Shown one piece after another: positions 23,901 to 35,900 of a DNA stretch of 64,000 nucleotides. The position numbers and the translations under genes were made by a program. Source of the DNA: Tolypeutes matacus (Eukaryota > Chordata > Mammalia > Cingulata > Chlamyphoridae); NCBI GenBank assembly GCA_026826555.1, contig JAKSZT010054399.1, positions 3,787,627 to 3,851,626 on the forward strand, given 5' to 3'. The notes beneath the pieces were generated by a model. The model saw only the letters and a program-made list of their open reading frames with translations, ran no database searches and had not been told where the DNA came from. Position 1 is the first letter of the stretch, and each line of letters begins with the position of its first letter.

Positions 23901-26900
23901 CACTGCTCTCAGTTCTTCTGGGTATATACCCAGTAGTGGTATTGCAGGGTCACGTGGCAAGTCTATATTCAACTTCTTTAGGAACTGCCAAACAGTCCTC
24001 TGTAGTGGTTGTACCATTCTGCCTTCCCACCAACAGTGAAGAAGTATTCCTATCTCTCCACATCGTCTCCAACACTTGTAGTTCTCTGTCTTTTTAATAC
24101 TGGCCATTCTGATAGGTGTGAAATGATATCTCATTGTAGTTTTGATTTGCATTTCCCTAATCATGAGTGATGTTGAGCATTTCTTCATGTGTTTTTTTTG
24201 CCATTTGTATTTCTTCTTTGGACAAATGTCTATTCAAGTCTTTCGCCCATTTTTTAATTGGGTAGTTTGTCTTTTTATTGTTGAGTTGTAACATCTCTTT
24301 ATATATCCTAGATATTAAACCCTTATCAGATATGTGATTTCCAAATATTTTTTCCCATTGAGTTGGCTGCCTTTTCACCCTTCTGACAAAGTCCTGTGAG
24401 GTGCAAAAGTGTTTAATTTTGAGGAGGTCCCATTTATCTATTTTTTCTTTTGTTGCACGTGCTTTGGGTGTGAGGTCCAAGAAACCACCACCTACTACAA
24501 GGTCTTGAAGATGTTTCCCTACATTTTCTTCTAGTAGTTTTATGGTCCTGGCTTTTTTTTTTTTTTTTTTAAATAGCTTATAACACAACTTTTATTAGAA
24601 AAGTTATACATAACATAGCATCAACTATTTTCAAGAACAATATTAAACCCGATAAGCAACAAAAACCCGACTAACAAAATGTGTAACAAGAAACTAATGA
24701 CCTTTCTATAATCAAACATTCAATTATCTACAATGTCTTTTTACAAAGGGGGGAAAACCCATGGTTTACAGGCACATTATATTGAAAATAAAGCTGCAAT
24801 AGCAATTTTATACAATTACCATTCTCAAGAAACTGAATCATTAAAACAGTAATTACGAGTTCACAAATTTAAAACATTTCACATAATTTAAAAAATATTG
24901 GGTATACACTGAAGTCTGAGTTTCAAAGTGATTTTTTTTTTCCCCACAAAAGTGCCAACACTTAAGCTAGGACTTTCAGTGTGAGTAATTTTGCCCTAAA
25001 AAGTTAAGATGTTTTGATAATCATAATAGTCACATAATTTCTGTGCTATGTGGTCTGTTAATAATAAAGCCTTTATTTGGATATGTGTGTGTGTGTGTTT
25101 CTTCACTTAAATTATAGTTTATAAATTTCCAGAAGCTATAAATCAAAGATTTGAGAAAATATTAGGATATTATTTGTTTGAATATTCAGATCATGAAACT
25201 AGAAATTACCATGCCTTTTAAAAAGACAGACTGATGGAAAATTATACACCTCGTTGACTTAACCTTTATGTAGGCAATGCTGTAAAAACTAATGGCTTCC
25301 CTGATATTTATTATAAGTTTTAGTACTGATTTCTTTTTCCAGTGCTGCACACTCCTATGTTTGGAATTTTAATAGCTTTGCAACAGAAATCCTCTTCAGT
25401 TTCCTATAATTTAAATGGTCCTGGCTTTTATATTTAGATCTTTGATCCATTTTGAGTTGATTCTTGTATAGGGGGTGAGGTAGGGGTCCTCTTTCACTCT
25501 TTTGGTTATAGATATCCAGTTCTCCCAACACCATTTGTTGAAGAGACTGTTTTTTCCCATTAGCGTGGACTTGGTAGGTTTGTCAAAAACCAATTGACTG
25601 TATAGGTGAGGGTATATTTCTGTATTCTCATTTCTATTCCACTGATCAATGTGTCTATCTTTATGCCAGTACCATGCTGTTTTGACCACTGTAGCTTTGT
25701 AATATGTTTCAAGGTCAGGAAGTGAAATTCCTCCCACATTGCTCTTCTTTTTTAGAATGCTTTTGGCTATTCAGGTGCACTTACCTTTCCAGATGAATAA
25801 TTGCCTTCTCTAATTCTGTAAAGTAAGCTGTTGGGATTTTGATTGGTATTGCATTGAATATATAAATCAGTTTGGGCAAGACTGATATCTTCACGATATT
25901 TATTCTTCCAATCCATGAACATGGAATGTCTTTCCATTTGTTTAGGTCTTTTTAAATTTCTTTTAGCATTGTTTTGTAGTTTTCTGCATATGGGTCCTGT
26001 ACTTCTTTGGTTAAATTAACTCCTAGGTATTTGAGTCTTTTTGTTGCTATTGAAAATGGAATTTTCCTCCTGATTTCCTCCTCAGGTTGTTCAGGACTAG
26101 TGTACAAAAACATTACTGATTTTTGCATGTTGCTCTTGTATCCTGCCACTTTGCTGAACTCATTTATTAGTTCAAGTAGCTTTGTTGGGGATACTTCAGG
26201 ATTTTCTAAATACAGGATCATGTCATCCACAAACAGTGAGAGTTTTACTTCCTCTTTTCCTATTTGGATGCCTTTAATTTTTTTTTTTTCTTGTGTAATT
26301 GCCCTAGCTAGAACTTCTAGTACAATCATTTTCAACTATTTTTGATGAAAAAATTTTAGGTGTCAACTTTAAAAATGTGAAAGGGGCCCATGAACAGAAC
26401 TTTGAAGGCCACTGCTCCAGCTCACCTGTGCACTCCCCAAGTCCCCATTGCAGGATAACCGAGAAGACTGTGCTTGTTCCAAAAACTGTTCATGCCACTT
26501 ACTGTTTAATCATACAGTTTAATTAAAAATTAGATATACTGCAAAACAATAACTGTTAAACAGGGGGAAGAAAGTGTTGACAAGGATGCAGAGAAACCGG
26601 AATCCTTGTGCACTGCTGGTGGAAATGTAAAATGGAGCAGCTGCTGTGGAAAACAGCTTGTCAGTTCCTTAAAAAGTTAAACACAGAATTACCATATGAA
26701 GCAGCAATTCACGCCTAAATATATATCCCAAAGAACTGAAAACTGGGATTCAGATACTTGTACACCAATGATCATAGCAGCTTTATAAACAAAAGTCAAA
26801 GACACAACCCAAGCGTCCAATGCAGGTGAATAAACAAAATGGGGCCTAGCCATACCACAGAATAGTGTTCGGTCATAAATAAGGAATAAGTTCTGCTACA

Positions 26901-29900
26901 TGCTACAGCATAGATTAGCCTTGACAACATTATGCTGAGTCAAAGAAGTCAGACATGAAAGGACAATCACTGTATAATTCCACTTATATGAGCTATCTTG
27001 AATAAGCAAATTCATAGCCACAAAGTAGATTTGAAGTTACCACCAGGGCTGAGGATGGGGCGGGAGGAGAAATGGGGAGTTATGGCTTAGTGGGTACAAA
27101 GTTTCTGTTTTGGGTTATGAAAAAGTTTAGGTAATACATGGTGGTGGCAGCACAACATTATAAATGCAATTAATGTCACTGAATTATATACTAAAAATGG
27201 TTAAAATGTCAAATTTTATGCCCTATATGTTACCACAATAAAAATATAATTTAAAAACTGGATTTATTTCTAGGAAAGTCAGTTGAATTTTGGAAAGACA
27301 GTGATTAACAATAATTCTTTAAATTAGGTGTAGGCAAGACAACTATAAAAGGCCAGGAGGAAGACTGCTTCACAAGTTGCTTTTTTTTTTATTCTTTTTT
27401 TTACAAATTTCTTTTTATAAAAACTTGTACAACATTAAAACCAGAAGTTGTAATCCAGTGTTCTTCCAACATTTCCTGATGACAACAATCATGTGGGTCA
27501 CCTGTTATTTTAAATATCTTGGTAACTGGGCTTCTCCCCTGGAATTGCTGATACAGTCAAGTGAGGATGGAATCTTGGGATCTAAATTGTTTTTTATTGT
27601 TTCTTTTATAAAATCAGGGTTCAGGGTGAGTCTGATCTTTAGGGAAATTTGGAGAACATCAGGGATTATGGGTATGGTTTGTGCAAAAAAGGTGGACTCT
27701 AATCAGCAGATCCCCACTAAAAGGAAAGACTAAAAGGAAAGACCTTTGTATCTATCAAAAAACAGCAAATGAATGCACATTCATGCTTTAAATTAATATG
27801 AAAGGTTCCAGGCATGCATGCATCTTTTTTCTGCAATATTTCCTTTAAGTAACTTTTTTGAAAACAGTCAGGTGGGGATGTGATTTCCCTACAAAATGTG
27901 GGCAGCAGTAACTTCAAATAAGTGACCTCTTCACACCCTTGAGGAATAAATGCCTAACTAAAGCAACTTATAAAACCATTTTCTAGCTAAGAATGATCAT
28001 TTCTTTCGACTTCTAAACTCCAGCAGCAGCTGGCTTTTGGGGGGCCTCTGCCCCCATCCCCATTCCCAGACTTGGTTGCCTGACGGATCTCCCCTCTTCC
28101 CTCTCCACTAGCCCACTGACTTCCCGGGTGTGCCTTCTCCTAGGGGCCTTTGTTCAAGGGGACCCAGTGCCTGGGAAGGCCTTAGCTGGCTCCTTCCCCT
28201 CCTTCAAGTCTTTGCCCCTGTCTCTTCTCAATGAGGCCTGTACTATCAAGTTCAATTTCCTTTTGCCTGAGGCCATGACCACCATCTGTGATAGATGCCC
28301 AGCCTGAGAGGTGGAGCCCAACTCAGCTGACCATAAATGTGAGGGTTTATTTCTGGACTCCAAGTTCTATTCCCCTGATCTGTATGTCTTCCCTTATGCC
28401 AGTACCACATTGTCTTAATTACTATAGCTTTGTATTAAGTTTATTAAGTTTTGAAATCAGGAAGTGTGAGTTCTGCAACTTTGTTCTTTTTGTTTTGGCT
28501 ATTCTGGGTCTCTTGCATTTCCTTTTGAATTTTAGGATCAGCTTGTCGATTTTTGCAGAAAAAAAAAAAAAAGCCACCTGGGATTATGATAGGGACTGGG
28601 TTGAATCGATTTGGGGAATCCTGCCATTTTAAAAATATTAAGTCTTCTGATCCATGAACATGGAACATTTTTTTAGGTCTTCTGTAATTTCTTGCAACAA
28701 TATTTTGTAGTTTCAGAGTATAAGTTTTACATAGCAGGCTATTAAAAAAACACTGTCTTCCTAGTTCCCAGCACTTATACACAAAAGACGTACAGACAAA
28801 GGACAGGCTGTAGCTGATTAAAGCAACCCATGGAAAGACCAGGCTCAAAGCGAGTAAACTCAAGGATCATATTTAGGTGTTTCAATACAGCCTGTGGCAC
28901 ATTTTTTTTTTATCCCAATGAAGACTTAAAAGCAGCATTTCTCATCCTGGCTGCACATCAGGATGACCAATTCATAAGGTGATTTATAAGGAAGCTTATA
29001 AAAATCCTGATGCCCAGCTGTACCCCAGACCAATTTTATCAGAATCTCATGAGGTGTCACCCAGGCATCATTAAAAAAAAAAAAAAAAAAAAAAAAAAAT
29101 GCAGCCAAGGTTGAAAATCCATGATTACAGTAATTATGAGAAGTTTTGGTGAAGTGTTATGTTTTATTTGTTTTTTATTAGTTATTTAAATACTACCTTA
29201 TTCCAGAAAGGAACTAAGTAGACTTGCAAGAATATATAAATTAAATTAAAAGTGGAGACAAAAAGTGGGGTGAAATAAGAAAGCAAAATAAAGGTGAAGA
29301 TAGAACATGGGATCCAGAATGAGACTCAAAATACATACCATGATGATCTGCATTTTCTATAGGTGGACCGCAAATTTGAGAAACAGGATCAGTACCATAA
29401 TGTGGCCACAAGTACATATTCTTGTCAATGGGAACAAAGAAGATTTATTTCCCCAGGTGGCCTCACAATGAGGACAGCAGTGGTAAGTTCTGAATGGGTA
29501 TCTCCCAGGCTTACTTGCTGAGTGTTGGGCTTACCCACAGCTACATACCAGTATTAGATCCAGTTTAAAAATACAAATGAAAGGAAGGTCTAAAGAATCA
29601 AAGATTTTTAAAAAATGTGAACAAAACCAAAGTCCTATGGCAAACAAACAGATTGTTAAAAGGACACAGCCACCTCAGTCTCTAGTTAGGATATTTTGTT
29701 CTTCCATGAAAGAAACTATAGACCAAATAAGGAAAAACAAACTCTGCGTGTCTCCTTCTCATTTCAGAAATTAGAACTGTAGTAAAATGTGATTAGATGA
29801 CTATGTCTAAACTTGCGCAATACGTTCCATTTCCCACCGGGGTTAGCCTTGTACCTGAAGATGTTTGTGGCTGGGGTGGTTTCCATGTTAAATTCAGCCA

Positions 29901-32900
29901 CTGGCACACCCCTGGCAGCCACCTGGGGGGCAAACATGGCGGCAGGATAAACCACAGAGGAGGTTCCCACCTACAAAGCAAAGCAAACAAATGGAAAAGG
30001 ACAAATGGCCCCACTGCTAGGAAAAGAAACATTTTGTCAAAAAATCTTACACAAACTCAAGTAGGTTTATGGTTGCAGCTGTGAGGGAAGCTAAGGCAGA
30101 TGGGACGAACAGAGTGTGTCCCAGGGACAATGCCAAGTGTGGAGGCATCCTTTTGGCTCTTCACTAGAGTTTGGAAGATCATGAGATAAGAAAAGGAGAG
30201 CTATGCAAATGAAGAGAGCGAAAAAGAAAGGACTTCATAAACATGTTTTTGGGGTTAGCTTGGTTTTGTTTCTGCTTTTTAAAGTTATGCAAATAATCCA
30301 TGTTCTTTTTTTTTTTTAAGTTAGAAATTACAAAGCAAAAACATATACATACCTTCTATAATTCTACTAACACCAATAACCACTGTAAACACTTTAGTAT
30401 ATATCCTTTCAGGGTTTTGTATTATGAATATACGTTTAAAAACATTCTCTATAAGAATGGGAAGGGGAGCGGATGTGGCTCAAGCAGTTGAGCGCCCACA
30501 TCCCACATGGGAGGTCCCGGGTTTGGTGCCTGGTGCCTCCTAAAGATGACAAACAGACAACAAGCAGACATCAAGCAAAAAAAAAAAAAAAAAAAAACAA
30601 TGAGCAGACAATGAGCAAATACAATGAGCAAACAGACAAGGGAGCCATCTCAGGGGACAAAAATGGGAAGACCAAAACAAGTTTTGTAAACCAGCTTTTT
30701 TCACTTAGCCTATCACAAAACTATTACTCAACACTGGGATGCACTCAATAAACATTGACTGAATGAATCCACACCCATAGCAAATGGCTTTTGCTTTTAA
30801 AGATGTGCTAAGGAAATTGTGAAGCATGCATGCTCTTTGTCCAATTAATTCCACATCTAGGAAATTTTTGCTAAGGAAATAATCTGAAAAGTATGCTAAG
30901 AAATAGATCTAAAGATGCTCAATCACAGCATTATTTAAAATGTCAAAATTCAAAACAGCCTAAATGTCCAGTGAGAGAATTGGTTAAATATATCATTTTA
31001 TATCTATATCATGCAGCCAATTAAAAGATGATGTAGATGTGGATATAATGACATGGAAGATTCTAAGTGAATTGTTACATAAACAAAGCCTTTCAAAGCA
31101 GAACATATAATATGAACCAATTTTTGAATTTTAATCAGTGTGTACATCTACATAAGAAAAGGTCGAGACCTGGGGGAAGGCAAACATTTTCTGTACAGGG
31201 CCAGATTGTAAATACTTGAAGCCTTTCACACATACAGTCTCTGTAGCAAGTGCCTGTCTCTGCTCACAAGCAGTACTAGACAACCAGTCAAAGAGTAGGA
31301 GTGACTGTGTGCCACTAAAGCTCCATTTACAAAAAGAGATGGCAGGTAGGATTTGGCCCCCAGGCTATAGTTTGCTTGCCTCTGATCCAGAAGAAAACAC
31401 ATCAAAATGCTAACATAGTGGCTACTTCTGAGTGGTGAATTATGGGTGATTTCTTATTTCTTTATAATTTTATTCTTTTTTTTCTATTTTCTCAATTAAT
31501 TATAATGAGCACTATTTTAAAAAATCAGAACCAATAACATGCTCTTTTCATTTGGGAGGCTCTGAGAAAGCCCAAGAAAAAAGTACATGATTTTGCATAG
31601 TTTCATATTTTAAGACCAATTCTTATTAATTAGGTCTTTGTTTTTCTGCAGGACATCACAAGATCTTATACCACACATCTTAAAAGAAAGGAAGAAGGGA
31701 GGGAAGGAGGGCAAACAGACAACACAAAACTCCACCCCAATCCTCGGGGGCTCAGAAAATCCTGAGGAATTGGGAAGAGCATGACGTACCACTAGACATA
31801 AGTCACAGAGGGCGAGCTCTCTGTCAACCTCCTCCAGAATGGCAGGATCCAGATTTTCTCCAAACCACACAACATGTGGCCGCAGCAGGGCCCCGCACCC
31901 TGCCTCTTCACACCTGCAGGAGTGGTAAGCATTAACCCAATCCCACGGCCAGAGGAGGGCCAGGAGCTGCCCCAAATCCCATCGGCCAGAGAGCTCACCT
32001 CAGTCCTTCTTACCTCCAATGCCTTCCCTTCAGCCCACATGAATTTGGTCCTCATTAATTTTACTTTGTCTATACCCACTAAGTTAGTGTGTCCGTGTAT
32101 GTGTTTCAGTTAAGCTGGATGTTCTCTTTCTAAACAGCTCCCTCCCTCCCTCTGTGTCATGATACTCACTGGCACGACCATGTTCCGTTACCCAGACACG
32201 GGAAAAATAATGGACTCAGACTTGCCTCCAACAAATTGACAGTGCTCTAATTTCCTCAATGACCTCCTTACGTTTTCTCTCAGATAACCTCATCTACCCA
32301 GTCTATAGCCAAGTTCTCAAGTGTTGATTACTAAAAATCTTCTCATCTTTCACTTCTTCTAGGTCTAGGTCATCTTAGATACAACCTTCCAAAATAATCT
32401 CCCCCCCCCGCCCCACCCCAAGCCATACACCATTTCCATTAACTCCTACTCAGGAACCTCTCACAACTCCATTTCTTCAGATGAAACTTTAGAACTTAGT
32501 AATGAAAACCTTTAAAAAAAAAAAAAAAAAAAAAAAAAAGGTTCTGTAGTTAAATAAGCCAGTGAAGTATGAACATATTATGTTCCTATTTTGGAGAGCC
32601 ATGATATACTTTAGCATATTAAATGCTCTAAGGAGTCCTGCAGTAAAGCAAATATATTTAACTTTGTCTAATTTGTGTTTCCAAATATATTCAAGCATGA
32701 AACATCTTTTCTTCAGATAAATACCTGTCAAACTCACATGGTAGTAGTGCTCTATGAAAGACATTTAGAAGCACCATTTTAATGTCTGGTTTTGAAAAAG
32801 TTTCTAGGGTTTCTTTTTTTAATCTACAAAAATTGTGTTGGAACCTGCAATTTCACCTTTGCAAGACCTTTTACTGCCTCTATAACCCTGCGTCAATAAA

Positions 32901-35900
32901 ACTGATGACGATGTCGATGATGACGACAGCTAACGTGTCGACCAGTTACAGGATGCCAGTCTCTATGTTTTATAAACACTGGATAAGCATGTGCAGTCTA
33001 ACAACTTCAGAAACTTTCCAGACCTCAAATCACCCTGTCACAAGACAAGGCAAAAGGGGAGAGAAACAGCCCTCGTAAGACTGATCTGGTTGATCCTTTG
33101 TCCTTTTAAGACCTGGCCTCACAGGTCAGGGCTGGCTCTTCCATTAGTGCATTTGATTTAAGAGACCTCTCACCGAATAAGCTTTCAGGCTTTGATTCTT
33201 AATTTTCCTTTTTTTGCAGATCAAAGTTTTTACGCACTGGGGAAGCTTTTCAACTGGGATTCTAGCATCTTGAGTTTCAGGATCTGGAGCACTGAAAGAA
33301 ATAATGTTAGGGGAAAAAAAAAAAACAAAAACAGAATATCATTTGTATAAGCAAAGAACAGAGAAATAAAAGAATCCAACAACTTTCCATACTTGCCTGA
33401 CAGTATATGGTGCAAAACTCCTCCCAGTAAATGTTAATCTAGAAGGGTACTAGAAAGACGAACACCAGACAATTACCAGTGGTTTTATGCCAAGAGAGGG
33501 AATTTATATGAGGGAAGGGGGACAGCAGGGTGTGCTAAGGGTAAATTTCATATTTTGCCTTGTATGCTTCATTATATTTTTTTACTTTAGCATAATTTGA
33601 AGGTTTTGCATTGAGATTGTATTAATATATTATCTGTGAAATTTTTATATCTGTTATAGTGATCTGTGATCTGTAATATTTGATGTCACTGTTGTAATTG
33701 TTTCGGGGCATCACGAACCATGCCCACATAAGATGGTGAACTCAATCGAGAAGTTCAATTACCATTCCACCAACCAACCATTCCCTGCCTCTCTCCCTCT
33801 CCTTGGGCCTCCCTATTCCCTAAAATACAACAATATTGAAATTAGGCAAATTTGATAACCCTGCAATGGCCTCTAAGTGTTTAAGTGAAAGGAAGAGCAG
33901 CAAATCTCTCCCTTTAAATCAAAAGCTAGAAACGATTAAGCTTAGTGAGGAAGGCATGTTGAAGTCAAGACAGACCAACAGCTAGGCCTCCTGTGCCAAA
34001 CAGCCAAATTGTGGATGCAAAGGAAATTAAAATAAATAAAAGATGCTACGCCAGTGAACACATGAATGTTAAGAAAGAGAAACACCTTATTGCTAATATA
34101 AAGAAAGTTTTAGTGGTCTCGGTAGAAGATCAAACCAGCCACAACATTCCCTTAAGCCAAACCCTAATCCAGAGCCAGGCCCTAACTCTCTTCAATTCTA
34201 TGGAGGCTGAGAGAGGTGAGGAAGCTGCAGGAGACAAGTTTGAAGCGAGCAGAGGTTGGTTCATGAGGTTTAAGGAAAGAAGCCATCTCCATAACATCAA
34301 AGTACAAGGTGATGCAGAAAGTGCTGATGTAGAAGCTGCAGCGAGTTATCCAAAAGATCTAGGATAATTGATGAAAGTGTCTACACTAAACAACAGATTT
34401 TCAATGTAAATGAAACAGCCTTCTATTGAAAGAAGATGCCATCTAGGACTTCCATAGCTAATGAGGAGAAGTCATTTCCTAGCTTCAAAGGACAGGCTAA
34501 CTCTTTTGGTAAGGCTAATGCAACTGGTGACTTTAAGTTGAAGCCAGTGCTCACTGACATTCTGAAAATCACAGGGCCTTTAAGAATGATGCTATTCTAA
34601 AAAAAAAAGAGCAACATGGGAGGAATTTCACTACCTGACCTTGAAACATATTACAAAGCTACAGTGGTCAAAACAGCACGGTACTGACATAAAGATAGAC
34701 CCATTGATCAGGGGAACAGAATTGAGAACTCAGAAATAAACCCTCATCTATACTGTCAACTGGTTTTTGACAAACCTACCAAGTCCACGCTAATGGGAAA
34801 AACAGTCTCTTCAACAAATAGTGTTGGGAGAACTGGATATTTATAACCAAAAGAATGAAAGAGGACCCTATCTCACCCCCTATACAAGAATCAACTCAAA
34901 ATGGATCAAAGATCTAAATATAAAAGTCAGGACCATAAACCTACTAGAAGAAAATGTAGGGAAACATCTTCAAGACCTTGTAGTAGGTGGTGGTTTCTTG
35001 GACCTTACACCCAAAGCACGTGCCACAAAAGAAAAAATAGATAAATGGGACCTCCTCAAAATTAAAAACTTTTGCACCTCACAGGACTTTGTCAAAAGGG
35101 TGAAAAGGCAGCCAACACAATGGGAAAAAATATTTGGAAATCATATATCCAATAAGGGTTTAATATCTAGGATATATAAAGAGATGTTACAACTCAACAA
35201 TAAAAAGACAGATGACCCGATTAAAAAATGGGCAAACGACTTGAATAGACATTTGTCCAAAGAAGAAATACAAATGGCAAAAAAACACATGAAGAAATGT
35301 TCAACATCACTTATGATTAGGGAAATGCAAATCAAAACTACAATGAGATATCATTTCACACCTATCAGAATGGCCAGTATTAAAAAGACAGAGAACTACA
35401 AGTGTTGGAGAGGATGTGGAGAGATAGAAACACTTAATCACTGTTGGTGGGAATGCAGAATGGTACAGCCTCTGTGGAGGACTGTTTGGCAGTTCCTAAA
35501 GAAGTTGAATATAGACTTGCCACATGACCCAGCAATACCACTACTGGGTATATACCCAGAAGAAATGAGAGCAGTGACATGTACAGACATCTGCACACCA
35601 ATGTTCGTAGAAACATTATTCACCATTGCCAAAAGTTGGAAACAACCCAGGTGTCCATCAACAGACGAATGGATAAACAAACTGTGGTCTATTCACACGA
35701 TGGAATATTATGCAGCTGTAAGAAGAAGGGAAGTCATAAAGCATATGGCAACATGGATGAACCTGGAGGACATTATGTTGAGTGAAGTAAGCCAAACACA
35801 AAAGGACAAATACTGTATGAATGCGTTACTATAAATCAATGATATTGTGTAACATATTGTTCAAGTCAAAAAAATTTTTATATGTGTCCAGTACATTTAA

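Larger units (their letters stand above)
23423..26324 (-). mobile_element. L1, 5'-truncated, minus strand, with possible 3' transduction
   Basis: Flanked by 13-bp duplications ATCATTTTCAACT (23410-23422 and 26325-26337). On the minus strand it carries ORF2 from the reverse-transcriptase ([15 protein letters not shown]) to the C-terminus, then a 3'UTR ending near 23496. Past the first A-run is about 52 bp of other sequence and a second A14 tail (T-run 23422-23435). Frames are broken by several stops. A retrocopy is inserted at 24557-25414. Confidence 0.9.
20932..29854. other. SIRT5 last intron (8.9 kb)
   Basis: Holds a minus-strand L1 (23423-26324) with a retrocopy inside, an older L1 3' end (about 26570-27250), an L1M ORF2 fragment (about 28320-28735) and a hAT fossil (about 28930-29110). 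I recognise nothing in 20940-23400 except AT-rich low complexity at 22930-23200, nor in 27260-28310 or 29110-29850. Confidence 0.7.
29971..33237. other. SIRT5 introns around exon 6
   Basis: Contains a tRNA-SINE (30465-30661), a hAT fossil (about 31168-31392), a GGAA-rich purine patch near 31685-31715 and an A28 run near 32513-32540. Exon 6 sits at 31790-31913. I recognise nothing in 31920-32500 or 32545-33230. Confidence 0.65.
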
